This document shows positions 45,646 to 55,954 of a stretch of DNA of 64,000 nucleotides, piece by piece. Within the stretch, counting starts at the first letter, position 1. Each line of letters begins with the position of its first letter. A program made the position numbers and the translations under genes. The notes beneath the pieces are model-generated. The model saw nothing but the letters and a program-made list of their open reading frames with translations. It did not search any database and was not told the DNA's origin. Origin of the DNA: Crotalaria pallida (Eukaryota; Streptophyta; Magnoliopsida; Fabales; Fabaceae); contig CM075650.1 in assembly GCA_037953625.1 (NCBI GenBank), positions 122,805,706-122,869,705 on the forward strand, read 5' to 3'.

Positions 45646-46874
45646 TACAAAAACGCTGTTAGTCTGTCCTGCTGATCTTTTGTCAAGGTGGCACCGATTC
45701 GGACGATCTGCCCGGGTTTCGAACCAATCTGTAGAGGAATTGTTTCTCCTTCCGCTTGCGGTCTGGTTTCATCGTACTCCGCTCGGACGTCCAACTCTGT
45801 CATGTATACCCCTGACCGGGGACCGGTTGTAGCAGTTGTATTTTCTTTAGAGTTGGAAGCAACGGTGCCCTTAGCAGTTATCTTCAAACTTTCATTATAG
45901 CAAGTCCTGGCTGTGAGCTGATTTCCCCTCACGGTACAGACTCTGAGGTCATTGGACAAAAACTTCATCGCTAAGTGAGGAGTGGAGACAATAGCTTCTA
46001 ATTTATTCAAAGTGGGACGACCAATGATGGCGTTGAAAGCTGATACTGACTTGACGACCAGCCATTTGACCGGGACGGTTCGACTTAAAGGGTGATCACC
46101 CAGGGTCAGCCTTAAGGCGACGTATCCAATTGGTGTTATCCTTTCCCCAGTGAAACCGATCAGCTCACCATCGTATGGTTCAAGATCCTTGGCGTCGAGA
46201 TCAAGCTTTTTGAACAGGTCATGGAACATGACATCAGCGGAGCTGCCTTGATCTACGAAAAGCCGATCAACCATTGCGTCATCTAAAATGCCAGATATGA
46301 CGAGTGGATCGTCATGTTCCCGTACCAGATCATGATAGTCTCGGTCATCGAAACAGATGGGTGGTGCTTTTCTATTCGGACTTGGTTTGCTAAAGGGAGG
46401 CCTGGACGCGATGTTCATAACCTCCCGGACGTACTTCCTTCTTGCAGTAGACGATTGTCCACCAGCTGCAAAACCACCATAGATTGTACTGATATGCCGA
46501 TTGGTGCGGGGAGGTTCTGAGGGGCGCTGACGATCCTCCCGGGGCCGGTTGGGTGACCTTCGCGAGGTCAGGTTGGATGGAGAACGGCCTCTGGGGAATT
46601 GACGACCGGGAGAGCGGTGCGGCGAACGGGCACGACGCTGATCCGACACGACACGGTTGTCCCGCTGGGATCGGGTGTCATTGTTCCTTATGTATTGCCT
46701 CAACCGTCCTTGCCGTACCATGTCCTCTATCAGATCCTGAAGTTGAATACAGTCTTCAGTAACGTGTCCATAGCTTGAGTGGAATTCACAGTATTTGCTC
46801 TGATCCTTTTGTCCCTGTCGCCGTATCGGTTGTGGTTTCTGTGCAGCGAAAGTGTCGGCGTACATGTTCATCAT
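45486..46874 (-). pseudogene. Tat element gag C-terminus and aspartic protease
   Basis: The N-terminal part has the CCHC-like zinc knuckle YCEFHSSYGHVTEDC, followed by an Arg/Pro-rich nucleic-acid-binding stretch. The protease has VDRLFVDQGSSADVMF, where Tat proteases carry D-x-G-S-S as active site, and the flap-like IIGRPTLNKL. The frame differs from the gag ORF upstream and from pol downstream. Both changes look like single-base losses, near 46870 and 45640, not programmed slip sites. Confidence 0.85.
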
Positions 46875-47997
46875 GAAGTATGCGGGACCTGGGGACGTTC
46901 AATGGGGTGTATTGTTCATAACGGCCCTTGGGGGGTCCTTTCCTCCCTTCCTGGGACGGTCCCTTTGGATCTCTTCTTCTAGGTGTGTCAGCTCGCTCTG
47001 AATGCCTTTGTTGAGCTGTAACTCCGACGATTTCTTCTAAATTTATGTACTTTTGAGCGACCCGTCGTACATCTTCCATCGTTTCAACCCGTTTCTTTGC
47101 CAAGGATGCTTGCAATCCTCCTGGTTGGAGACCAGCCACCAACACATGCACCGCAACTGCCTCATTCAAACCCTTTATGGAAAGGGCCGCTTGGTTGAAG
47201 CGGTGGAGGTACTAACGGAGCGGTTCCCCCTGCTTTTGAGTGATTGTACTCAGTGTCTGGGATGAGCGATCATGCTCTTTACTGGTGTTGAATCTATTCA
47301 AGAATCGGGCCGACAATTCGGACCAACAGCTTACGGAACCGGGCTCTAGGGTAGTAAACCATTGGAGGGCCGATTTTTTTAAGGTCAACGGGAAAGCACG
47401 ACACATGAGTGGATCGGCCGTTCCGTGAAATAGCATGGTTGCTTCGAAGGCGTCTATATGGTCCTGAGGGTCTGTCAAGCCATCATACATCTCAATGTTG
47501 GCCGGTCGAAGGTTATCTGGAACCCTCAAAACCATCACGGCATCAGTAAAGGGGTGACGTAGTCCCCCACGGGGTAGGACGGGATGTGGTTGAGTGGTCG
47601 GGCGTGTGGGGCGCCTCTGATTGGTATCGACCCTAGGAGGTGGTAGACTAGACTCTCCCTCAGACTCGTGCTCATACTGGGAAGGTGTATAGCTGGGAAA
47701 CGGTGGAGCGGCCGGGTTGTCTCGGTTTGGCGTGGGAGGTCGCCTATAGTTGCGTTGTTGGTAGTTCGCAATGAGTTCCCGTTGCTCTCGAATCAATCTT
47801 TCTTGACGCTGAAGCCGTGCACGAAGTTCAGTAGAATGTAATTCATTTTCAAGAGTAGGGATGTGATTCATGCGGACGGGAGCCGATTGAGTTTGACCAC
47901 CGGGTGCTGTAGTGGAATGGTCGTCTGAAACGAGTCCTTCTGGTTGGGCTTCCTGGTTAATCTGTGCGCGGAGACGTCTTTGGTGTCTAGTTTCCAT
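46786..47997 (-). pseudogene. Tat element gag (capsid region)
   Basis: It opens METRHQRRLRAQINQEAQP just after the primer site. A Gln/Arg-rich part precedes the retrotransposon gag domain with YDGLTDPQDHIDAFEA, ALQWFTTLEPGSVSCWSEL and VAGLQPGGLQASLAKK. An in-frame TAG at about 47213 (where Gln is expected before YLHRFNQAA) truncates it. It assembles the particle in intact relatives. Confidence 0.9.
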
Positions 47998-48008
47998 TGG
48001 TTAAGTAG

Positions 48009-48028
48009 GTGAGACACGGTGGGTGCCA
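48009..48028 (-). other. Primer-binding site of the Tat element
   Basis: On the minus strand TGGCACCCACCGTGTCTCAC follows the 5' LTR after two bases. It is a variant of the TGGCGCCCACCGTGGGGC form seen in related elements. I do not assign the primer tRNA. Confidence 0.65.
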
Positions 48029-48347
48029 AATGTTCTGTGTACTTGAGGTAGGGAGGTTGACCTGAGGTTGACTGGAAGGTTGATAGGTAGGTTGATAGCT
48101 TCGTCCACGTGGCTGGTCCAGCTAACTGGTCTGGTTCTCGGCCTTGACCCGCCCCCGGGTGGGGTACCTGCGCGGACTCCGACGCTCAAGTCAGATATTT
48201 ATCCTGGGAGAGGGGGGATATCAAATATAGAGACACAAAATATACGGAGAAAGAGAGGGAAAGTAGATAGAGAGTGAGAGGGCCGAGTGAGAAAGCGGAA
48301 GTAGGAGTGTATTCTCAGCTGTCCTTTTGCACTGTTCAGGTAGGAGG

Positions 48348-48355
48348 TATTTATA
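48348..48355 (-). promoter_or_regulatory. TATA box of the Tat element LTR
   Basis: TATAAATA on the minus strand about 320 bases before the LTR end, upstream of the primer site and gag. The same box is in the 3' LTR near 38738-38745. Confidence 0.6.
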
Positions 48356-48549
48356 ATGGAGCATGTGACATGGCAGCCATCAATAGTCATGTCATTGATT
48401 AAATGTCGCCGCCTTTGTCAGGAGGCGGAGTCAGGTGGTAGCAGAGGTTTGGAAGCGACACTTGATGTGACTTACTGTGTCTGGGACGGTTGTGGAATAC
48501 GTACGGGGAGGTCGCGTTTTGGACCGGACCTGCCGTAACGGTGGAGACT

Positions 48550-48820
48550 GGCCCTTCCTTGGAAGGTTGAGGGACCGGTCCTCCCTTGGGAGGTGGAGGG
48601 ACCGGCCCTCCCTTGGGAGGTGGAGGGACCGGCCCTTCCTTGGGAGGTCGAGGGACCAACCCTCCCTTGGGAGGTCGAGGGACCGGTCCTCCCTTGGGAG
48701 GTGGACGGACCGGCCCTCCCTTGGGAGGTTGAGGGGCCGGTCCTCCCTTGGGAGGTTGAGGGATCGGCCCTCCCTTGGGAGGTTGAGGGACCGGTCCTCC
48801 CTTGGGAGGTTGAGGGACGT
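48550..48820. repeat. 27-bp LTR minisatellite, right copy
   Basis: About ten units, all full length, in contrast to the left copy with one shortened unit. Read on the minus strand, the two main frames give nine-residue repeats: STSQGRTGP or QPPKGGPVP. Confidence 0.93.
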
Positions 48821-48894
48821 TCATGGGAGGAGGACCTCCCTTTGACCGGTCCGGTCTTGGTCAAAGTTATCTTCCATGATGATTCCCCAGAACA

Positions 48895-49230
48895 TTCTCT
48901 TTCTTGACCAATGGACAGGAAGACTTTGATGCCGTTTTTTTGGCAATCTTTTATCACTGGTTCTAGCACGGAGCAGTCAATGCAGTGATTTCCCAAGTTC
49001 AACTGATCGATACTGCCATTATCGTACACATACAGGTATGCCAGAATCACAATTTTATAGTTTCCACTTTCACAAGTTTCCTTCAAGGAGCCTTCGCCTT
49101 CCTCTCCCTTCTGACCCCAGGGGGCGCCACGCTCCTCAGGACTATCAATAGCATTGGAGGAGTGGATGGTTAATGCCATGAAGGCCAAGAGGAGGAGGAG
49201 GAACAAACAAGGTTGTTTTAGGGAAGCCAT
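48895..49230 (-). pseudogene. Class III chitinase-like gene, N-terminal part with signal peptide
   Basis: ATG at 49230 opens MASLKQPCLFLLLLLAFMAL, a hydrophobic secretion signal with likely cleavage after SSNA. The mature start reads APWGQKGEEGEGSLKETC, then YKIVILAYLYVYDNG and IKVFLSIGQ, the N-terminal strands of the hevamine-type barrel (hevamine has IYWGQNGNEGTL). The gene stops at the TTCTC target site of the Tat element and resumes at 38410. Across the join the frame is kept, so the insertion, not an earlier lesion, broke the gene here. It lacks introns, as many class III chitinase genes do. No convincing TATA box is seen upstream. Confidence 0.9.
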
Positions 49231-49538
49231 ATTGGTTTTTGGAGAGACAACAAGAAGAGAGGTTTTAAGTGTTTGGCTGATTGATGAATGACCATAAGAG
49301 CAAGAGTAGCTACCAATTTACAGCGATTGCTGCTAGTTTGGTGGGGTTATCTCCATGGATGTGTACGATGATTATACAATCATAGCTAGAGCTTCTAGAG
49401 TCTAGACCACATGGCTTTTCGTTCTTGCTAAACCTTCCATACCGTACACATTTAATTAATTGGCTGCACATTTTTAACGAGTTAAAAGCGGAAATGTTTG
49501 ATTAATTGGCTGCACATTTAATTAATGGGCAACATATA

Positions 49539-49794
49539 CTCCCTCCCCTTTCGGGGTTTTTCACTGTTGTAAAAGAAAGTGGTTAACTTTGTTAGTGACA
49601 TTAAAAATATGAAAATTTTATATACTTTTTCAATACTACTCTTATAATTATTATTGGAATTCTAAAAAGTGTTGACTTAATAGAGGTGTTTGTGAAAAGA
49701 AGTAATTAAATACTATTGAAGATTGAAATAAAGTCTTATAAATATGACCAAAATAAAAATCTCAAAACGGTCTTATAATTAGAACCGGAGGGAG
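49539..49794. mobile_element. Stowaway MITE, TA duplication
   Basis: CTCCCTCC at the left and CCGGAGGGAG at the right, with TA at 49537-49538 and 49795-49796. It shares internal words with the copy at 37343-37615 and lies about 310 bases upstream of the chitinase-like start codon. Confidence 0.92.
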
Positions 49795-49799
49795 TATAT

Positions 49800-50575
49800 A
49801 AATAGACTAAATAGTTAACTTATTTCTGTAAAGATTATGTTGCCACCAATTTAGTCCACTAAAAATATTTGCCACCAATTTAATCATTCAAAGATCACCA
49901 ATTTAATCCCCCAAAAATAATTGCCACCAATTTTTTTTTAATAATTATTTGCCACCAATTTAGTCCCTCAAATGACATTTATGTCATCAATTTAGTCTCT
50001 TAAAGAAATTTACCACTAATATAGTCTCTAAATATCAATTTTACTAACATGTTAGCTAGTCCCTTGTATTCCTCCCTTAAGATCAGTATGACTTTATTAC
50101 TTGCGTGATATGTTAAATAAAAAATTGTAAAATTCCGCTTTCGTTAGTCCTTTATGTTGTGTATTTTATTTTTTTGAGTTTGTTTATATATTTAAGTTTT
50201 TTTATTTAACATGTTAATTACGTAAGCAAAGTTAAACGGTTTTGTAGTAGATTAGTCTGAGAAACTATAGTAATGGTACAATTGATCTTTGATGGACTAT
50301 AATGATGACAAATATCTTTAGGGGATTAAATTGATGGTACAATTGTTTTTTTAGGGATTATATTGGTGACAAATATCTTTGGAAGACAAAATTGGTGGCA
50401 CAATTGTTTTTTGAGGAACTAAATTGGTGACAAATAATTTTAGGGAACAAATTTGGTGGCACAATTGATATTTAAGAGACTAAATTGATGACAAATATCT
50501 TTGGGAGACTACATTAATGATAACATTTCCTTTGAAGGACCAAATTAACTATTTACTCAATATATCTATATAAAT
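49800..50575. mobile_element. Foldback element with repeated subterminal units
   Basis: The left side carries many copies of TTTGCCACCAATTTAGTCC, the right side their inverted form (GGACTAAATTGGTGACAAAT). The outer parts AATAGTTAACTTATTT and AAATTAACTATTTACT are inverted copies. There is no coding sequence and no clear TSD, so the borders are approximate. Confidence 0.65.
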
Positions 50576-50923
50576 AAGGATATGGATTAAGGCAATGTTT
50601 AAGGAGCTAAAAATGGAGTTAGTGTAAAAAATAATACATTTAAAGTATTATTACAAGTCAACTTTGTAGTTTTTGAATAATGACTTAGCATATATATCTT
50701 AAGTATTGTCATAAGGACAATGTATAGCTAAATCCATATATTCATGTTACTAATAAGATAGGGAGTGACCGATCCACGGATTTTAAATAATGAGGACGAC
50801 ACATAATTTTAATTTTAAATTTTATCAATTGTAATTTTTTAAAGGTTTTTTTAATATATGTCAAATGAGATATTTTACGAAACTCATAAAAGTTCAAATT
50901 TTATTATTCCCTCCGATGTTATT
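50576..50923. other. AT-rich flank with a cut Stowaway-like end
   Basis: No gene. The last bases TTATTATTCCCTCCGATGTTATT contain a CCCTCCG word like a Stowaway terminus, directly at the border of the copia LTR. Confidence 0.5.
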
Positions 50924-51644
50924 TGTTGGAAACCAACAAGCGGGCTAAGCAAATACTAGAGGGGGGTGAATAGTATTTTGAAGCACTAATACCAAATATT
51001 TCGAATGATAATTGAAGAATGGAGCTAAGACTGAATTTTCTGGAATCAGACACGAAATACTCGAGTCTTTTGTGAAATACTCGAGTTTTTCAGGATGAAC
51101 AACTCGAGTCTTTCTAAATATACTCGAGTTTTTCCTGACAGATAGCAGTAAAACCAGAAACGAAAATCCAGCAATTTAACTCAAATCAATTCAATACTAA
51201 ACAGGAACTTATCCAACAGATTAGCAAACAATCTAAATAAACTTTTAACACCAAGAATCCTTGAACTTGCTACCTAATTGTATAAATCCTAATAGTTTGA
51301 AATGACTTAAGTTGATTGAGCTAGAAAGTAGATTAAAAGCAATAAACCAACACTCAAGCAATTTTATCCTGGTTCACTCCAACAATGAGCTACCACTACA
51401 AGAATTTTCTCGGACAGCTACGGAATTTTGCTAGGGATTATTTTTCTAGCAGTTTCATAGCAAATCAGCTACAAAATAGATACAAAATTAATTTTCGTAG
51501 TTAGTTTTCAATGATATAAAATACACTTAATATAAGAAAAACAACTATGGAATAACTACGATTTAGCTAGGGATTATTGGTAACGATATAAAATTCTGTA
51601 GCTGACTAGTTTGCTAGGAAATATTCCGTAGCTGATAAATTTTA

Positions 51645-52726
51645 TGGCCCAACCCGCTAAATTTTCACACTCCCGCCAAGCAAAATATTCCCTTCTCTTT
51701 CAACTCCCTTCTCTCTTTTAACTTTCAGCTTTTCACTTTCATCTCCTTTCTCTTTTCACCACCACTTCCCTCCGCCTCCCTCCTTCACCACCGCATCCTC
51801 TTCATCGCAGCTTTCCTCCTTCACCTCCGTCTCCCTCCTTTCTCTTTTCGTTTTTTACTTTCATTTCACTCTCTTCCCTTCTCTTTCACTAAATCCCTAA
51901 ATCCCTAACTTCACCACCGCCTCCCTCCTTCACCACCACCTCCCTCCGTCACAGCCTCCTTCCTCATCCTTCCCTCCATCCCTGCTTGAATTTCACTAAA
52001 TCCCTAAATCCCTAACTTCCCTGCCACGATTTCACTCTCCCTCCTTGCGTTTTGGATAGTTGGCGTTCTGGTGATGCTGCTTTTCCGATAAGGTATTGTT
52101 TTGGTTGAAGCTGTGTTTTGTTTTGATTTTTGAGTATTTGTTTTGGTTCGGTTTTGCTCTTGCGATAAGGTATTGGTTTGGTTGAAGCTGTGTAATTCTT
52201 CTTTTTCGTTTTTTGCTTTCTTTTCAAATTCAGTTTTGTTTTTTCTGAAATCAGCATCCTCATTAGTCTCACTATACTGAGTTATTAGTCTAAATCACTG
52301 CACATTTGGCTTTTCTGGAACGATCCCTGTAGTGGCAATGTTAGGGTTGTTGGTACGGTTTGCTTGGGGATGCATTTTACTTCAACCAACCACTGTTAGT
52401 AGTTGTTGGGTTTTAAGATAACATTTGAAATCCTTAAATTCGACGAATTGGGTAGTTCATTTGGTTCACTTCTATCAAGCACTTCTGGTTAGTTTTTGAG
52501 TCATCACATTTAGAATATTTACTTTTTGTGCTTTGCTAGTCATTTGGTTTACTTTATTCCATCTTATGGTAGTGAAAGATGAGGAGGGTATACTAGTAAA
52601 TGAATACATACGATGGAGTTGTGCATGTTGTAGTTTATGAATGCATGTAGTTCTTTTATTTTTTTTACATCTAGGAATAGTCATTGTGATTCCACATTGT
52701 TAAAGTTGTGTGTTTCCTTTTCTCAG
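51645..52726 (+). other. CACTA interior, leader-like sequence before captured exons
   Basis: CT-rich sequence with TTCACCACCGCCTCCCTCC-type repeats (51700-52000) resembles a captured 5' UTR. No frame can be assigned. Confidence 0.45.
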
Positions 52727-53235
52727 GCAGATAATTCTTTTGAGGATATTAGCAACAAAGTTGTGGCCAACTTTGGATGTAGTTGCTGTACATTAGGTGT
52801 TGCAGCTGCTCTTTTAGGTGTAGAGTGAGTTGCATCTTTCCCCTCGTACTTTTGTCTCATCTTTTATTACTTTGTCTTCTTTTTGTTCTTCTCATTCTCT
52901 TCCTGTTTTTATGCTAGCTAAATCTGAGTCAACATTATAATCACATTTGTTACTTTAAAATTTTGAAATACTATCATATAGAACCTTTAGGAAGTGACTT
53001 GATTGAATTTTTATTTTCCAATATCTGAACCATACGCCATTTCACATGTCTGGTCACTTAGAGATGCTCCTTATAGAATCAAATCTTGAATTCTGAAATT
53101 AAAATGCGAATTGTTTCCATATTACTATATCTAATATTCTCTAGATTTGTCATAGCTTTTGTTCAGGCATTTTTTCAGCATTGACACTGATCCAAAATCT
53201 CTTCAAATAGCATCTCTTAATGCTGAGGAATTGAG
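52727..53235 (+). pseudogene. Captured METTL5-like rRNA adenine methyltransferase fragment
   Basis: Exon A (52727-52824) encodes ADNSFEDISNKVVANFG and CSCCTLGVAAALLGV. A donor GTGAGT and an acceptor at 53166 join it in frame to exon B (53167-53235), giving FFSIDTDPKSLQIASLNAEE. This matches the SAM-binding region of METTL5-type enzymes, which methylate an adenine of 18S rRNA. Family members have D-x-GCGCGTLG in the cofactor loop; here it reads NFGCSCCTLG, so the loop is damaged. The fragment cannot be a full enzyme. Confidence 0.82.
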
Positions 53236-53481
53236 GTATTGCCTTTTTGCTGATTATTATGCTAAATGAGTGCATTGGTTTCATGATATCTAACTCTCTT
53301 AAAAAGTTTCATGAAAAAATTATGGTTAATGAGTAAATGTTTCTATATTTGAATATTTGGAGTAATTGTTTCTATATTTGAATTCTGGTTAATGAGTGTT
53401 TATGTATTTGGATATTTGGAGTAACTGTTTGTTATGCTTCTTTTGCTTTCAGTCTGCACTTTCAGTCTGCATGTTAGTTAA

Positions 53482-53525
53482 GTGAAGAAGCCTCACCGTT
53501 ATCGTCCTGGAACTGTTGCTCTTCG
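53482..53525 (+). pseudogene. Captured histone H3.3 exon fragment
   Basis: VKKPHRYRPGTVALR is the segment around residues 35-49 of histone H3. The Tyr at position 41 is the mark of plant H3.3; canonical H3.1 has Phe. It ends at a donor CTTCG|GTGAGT. H3.3 genes have introns in plants and H3.1 genes usually do not, which fits the origin. The upstream border is unclear. Confidence 0.88.
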
Positions 53526-54189
53526 GTGAGTCTTGCAATTCATAAAAAAATGAATTAATTCTTATTCTTTTTTCTCTTTTTCATATAAGTTTGTTTTCAT
53601 ACTAATTTAGTAAGACAAAACTTGAGTGAAATGCTACTACATTGGTGCGCATGTAACTTCAATTCACATATAGATATCCCTGATTACTGCTATGATTTTA
53701 TAAAATTTTGTTTGTTCTGCTGCTATTTAGTTCATGTAACTGCTTTCTATAGACAACTTTAAAAGGTCATTGTTCATAACTTCCTTGGCATATTTGTTAT
53801 GTATTGAACAAGGGAAAGAAACTTGATGAAGCAATCATGCTGTTTAGTTATTTTCTCAACATGTTTCTGTGATGCATTGTTCATGGATGTCTCATTAACT
53901 TCTATCCCGTCATATGTTTGTCTTAACTTGATAGAGGTCTTAAAATTATAAATGGGTAGTATAATTGTGACAATCCTACCAAGACAAGCATGAAAAACTC
54001 TCTATTGTGAAAGTTGGCTTATCTGTATAATCAGTTACGCGTTTTTCTGGTTTGTTACTTTCTGGTTTTTCTGATCTAAATGATGAGTGGCTTTCCCTTT
54101 TGAAAGCCTCTAGAAAATCTGTTAAGATGTACATGGTTTCCTAGTTTTCTTTACTTTTTGCTTTACATGGTGAAGATGCTTAATTGTAG

Positions 54190-55954
54190 GGACCTTCTGG
54201 CCAATGGGTTGATGTGATGAAAAGGAAAAGAGCAATTCATGAGAATATTATAAATTTGGTTCATGAACAGAATTCTAAGAGTAATATGGAAAAGGAAAAG
54301 GTATGTGGTCATTGCATTGGTTAAAATTTGGGGAATTCTAGTTTTTAATAACCTACTGTGTATTCTGATGATAAAAACCGACTGATAAGAAAAAATGTAG
54401 TAAATTTATTTCTGCATTTTCTTTTCCGTGTATTCAATTATTGAGGATATATATTGTTTTCTGCTTGCAGCTGCTTGTAGGAGGAAAGTCAATCAGAAAT
54501 CATTCCTTCCTCGGAGAAAGGGAGAAAAGGTTTTGTTCCCTTTATATAGTCATCAGACTTTCTTTAAATTTTTAGTAATTGTTTTGGTTTGGGAAGTGTA
54601 ATTATCTGTGTCATGTTGCCGTTTTTTTATTATTTTAAATTGTTGCTTATGCTATTATTTATTTAGTCTTCAATCTGATTGTATTCTATTTGTTAATCTC
54701 AATCTAATTTCTAGTTCAACATAGGGTGTAAAATTGTGGATAAGGTGGCTTCTTTGAACATCAACTTCAAGTTATTGTCATAGGCTTAAGCAAAAGAGAA
54801 ATTCTAGAAAGAGAGGAAAAGGGTACTTACTGGTAGTTAATATTAAATATGATTAATTTATAAACATGGCTAGCAAACCTGTCTTATGGTTGTGCTAATT
54901 TCTTGCTTAACTATATTGATTTGGCCCTAGTTTCCTCATAAGGGTACTCACCTAATGGCTAATAGTACTTCCTTAAAATTCATTGTGTAGAAGTTGGAGA
55001 CCTTGTCTGCTTGACTTGATAAATAATTTTCTATTAATATAATCTTGAGTGTAATAATTTTGGATGTGTTTTGCTGAAAGAGGGGTAATGTGAATATCAT
55101 AAGTTATAGCCACATATTTCCTAATTTTCTTGTTCATTCTCTTTACAATAGTCTAATACTCTAATTCCTTAAAAAAAAAACTTTACAATAGTCTAATAAG
55201 TTCATTTTGTTTGAAATATGCATCAACCTTATGATCTCTATTTGATGACAGTTAAGATAGGATCTTTGTAAGAATTTCCGAGGTTAAAAGTGATGGTGAA
55301 GCTCAGGGTGGTTTTCTTTTACCAGGGTTCGATTTTAGGGTTTTGAGTGAAAAAAATGATAATTGATTTCTGATTTTGTTTCCTTTGGTTTCAGCAGCAC
55401 GTGGTACTAAGAGAAAGCCAGAGAGTTTCAAGGATGAGGATTACTACATTAGTTCAATTCCTAAAAATCAAGTCAATCATTATTTGTATTTCTATTCTTT
55501 ATATTTATCTGGATTGCAAAAGTAAATCATATAGATATCCAATATGTAATATGGCATCTTACAATGGTGGTTATAGCTTTTGAAACAAAAAATATGTCTA
55601 CCCATATAACTTGTATTTTGCTTTCGCTGTCAGCACACAGAGGCAGGCCTTTCAGTAAAAGCTAGAGAAAAATTTGGTTCAAATAGGTAAATATGTACTT
55701 GCTTGATTACTAATTGCTCCTCTTTATTTGTAAAATTGATGGGTGATTGTGTTTACCCTTTTTTGTTCTGTATTTTCTTGTATGTTGTTATATTCATATA
55801 TTGTGACATTCAACATGGGTGATTAAGTCTTACTTACATGTGTTTGTTTGTTGCTACTGATGTGATATTTTAGATTGGAAGCAGCTGTCCTAGATCTAGT
55901 TGCAGATGATGGTGGTGGCATTAAGAACAAAAGTTTGTGTATCACTGGGATAAG
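54190..55954 (+). pseudogene. Captured C-terminal part of a DBP10-type DEAD-box RNA helicase gene
   Basis: Five successive exon pieces with good splice borders keep one frame: 54190-54300 (WVDVMKRKRAIHENIINL), 54481-54529 (EESQSEIIPSSEKGRK), about 55395-55471 (KRKPESFKDEDYYISSIP), 55634-55686 (HTEAGLSVKAREKFGSNR) and 55874-55954 (LEAAVLDLVADDGGG). The order matches the C-terminal domain of DBP10/DDX54-type helicases (RH29 in plants) of ribosome assembly. Near 55935 a frameshift hides the conserved YHWDK, which reads in another frame. The helicase core is missing, so no enzyme can be made. Confidence 0.82.

Larger units (their letters stand above)
38416..48894 (-). mobile_element. Tat-lineage Ty3/gypsy retrotransposon inserted in the chitinase-like gene, TSD TTCTC
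   Basis: LTRs at 38416-39273 and 48031-48894 have ends TGTTCTG and CAGAACA. TTCTC is duplicated at 38411-38415 and 48895-48899. Gag, protease, RT, two RNase H domains and integrase run on the minus strand, so the right LTR is 5'. The second RNase H (IYVDGSS...) after the first is the signature of the Tat lineage. An antisense spliced gene sits between pol and the 3' LTR. Stops and frameshifts in gag, protease and pol make this copy defective. GC content is visibly higher than in the flanks. Confidence 0.93.
48031..48894 (-). repeat. 5' LTR of the Tat element
   Basis: Direct repeat of 38416-39273 with few substitutions. A minus-strand TATAAATA lies at 48348-48355, consistent with the promoter for gag-pol. 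It contains the 27-bp minisatellite at about 48550-48820. Confidence 0.93.
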
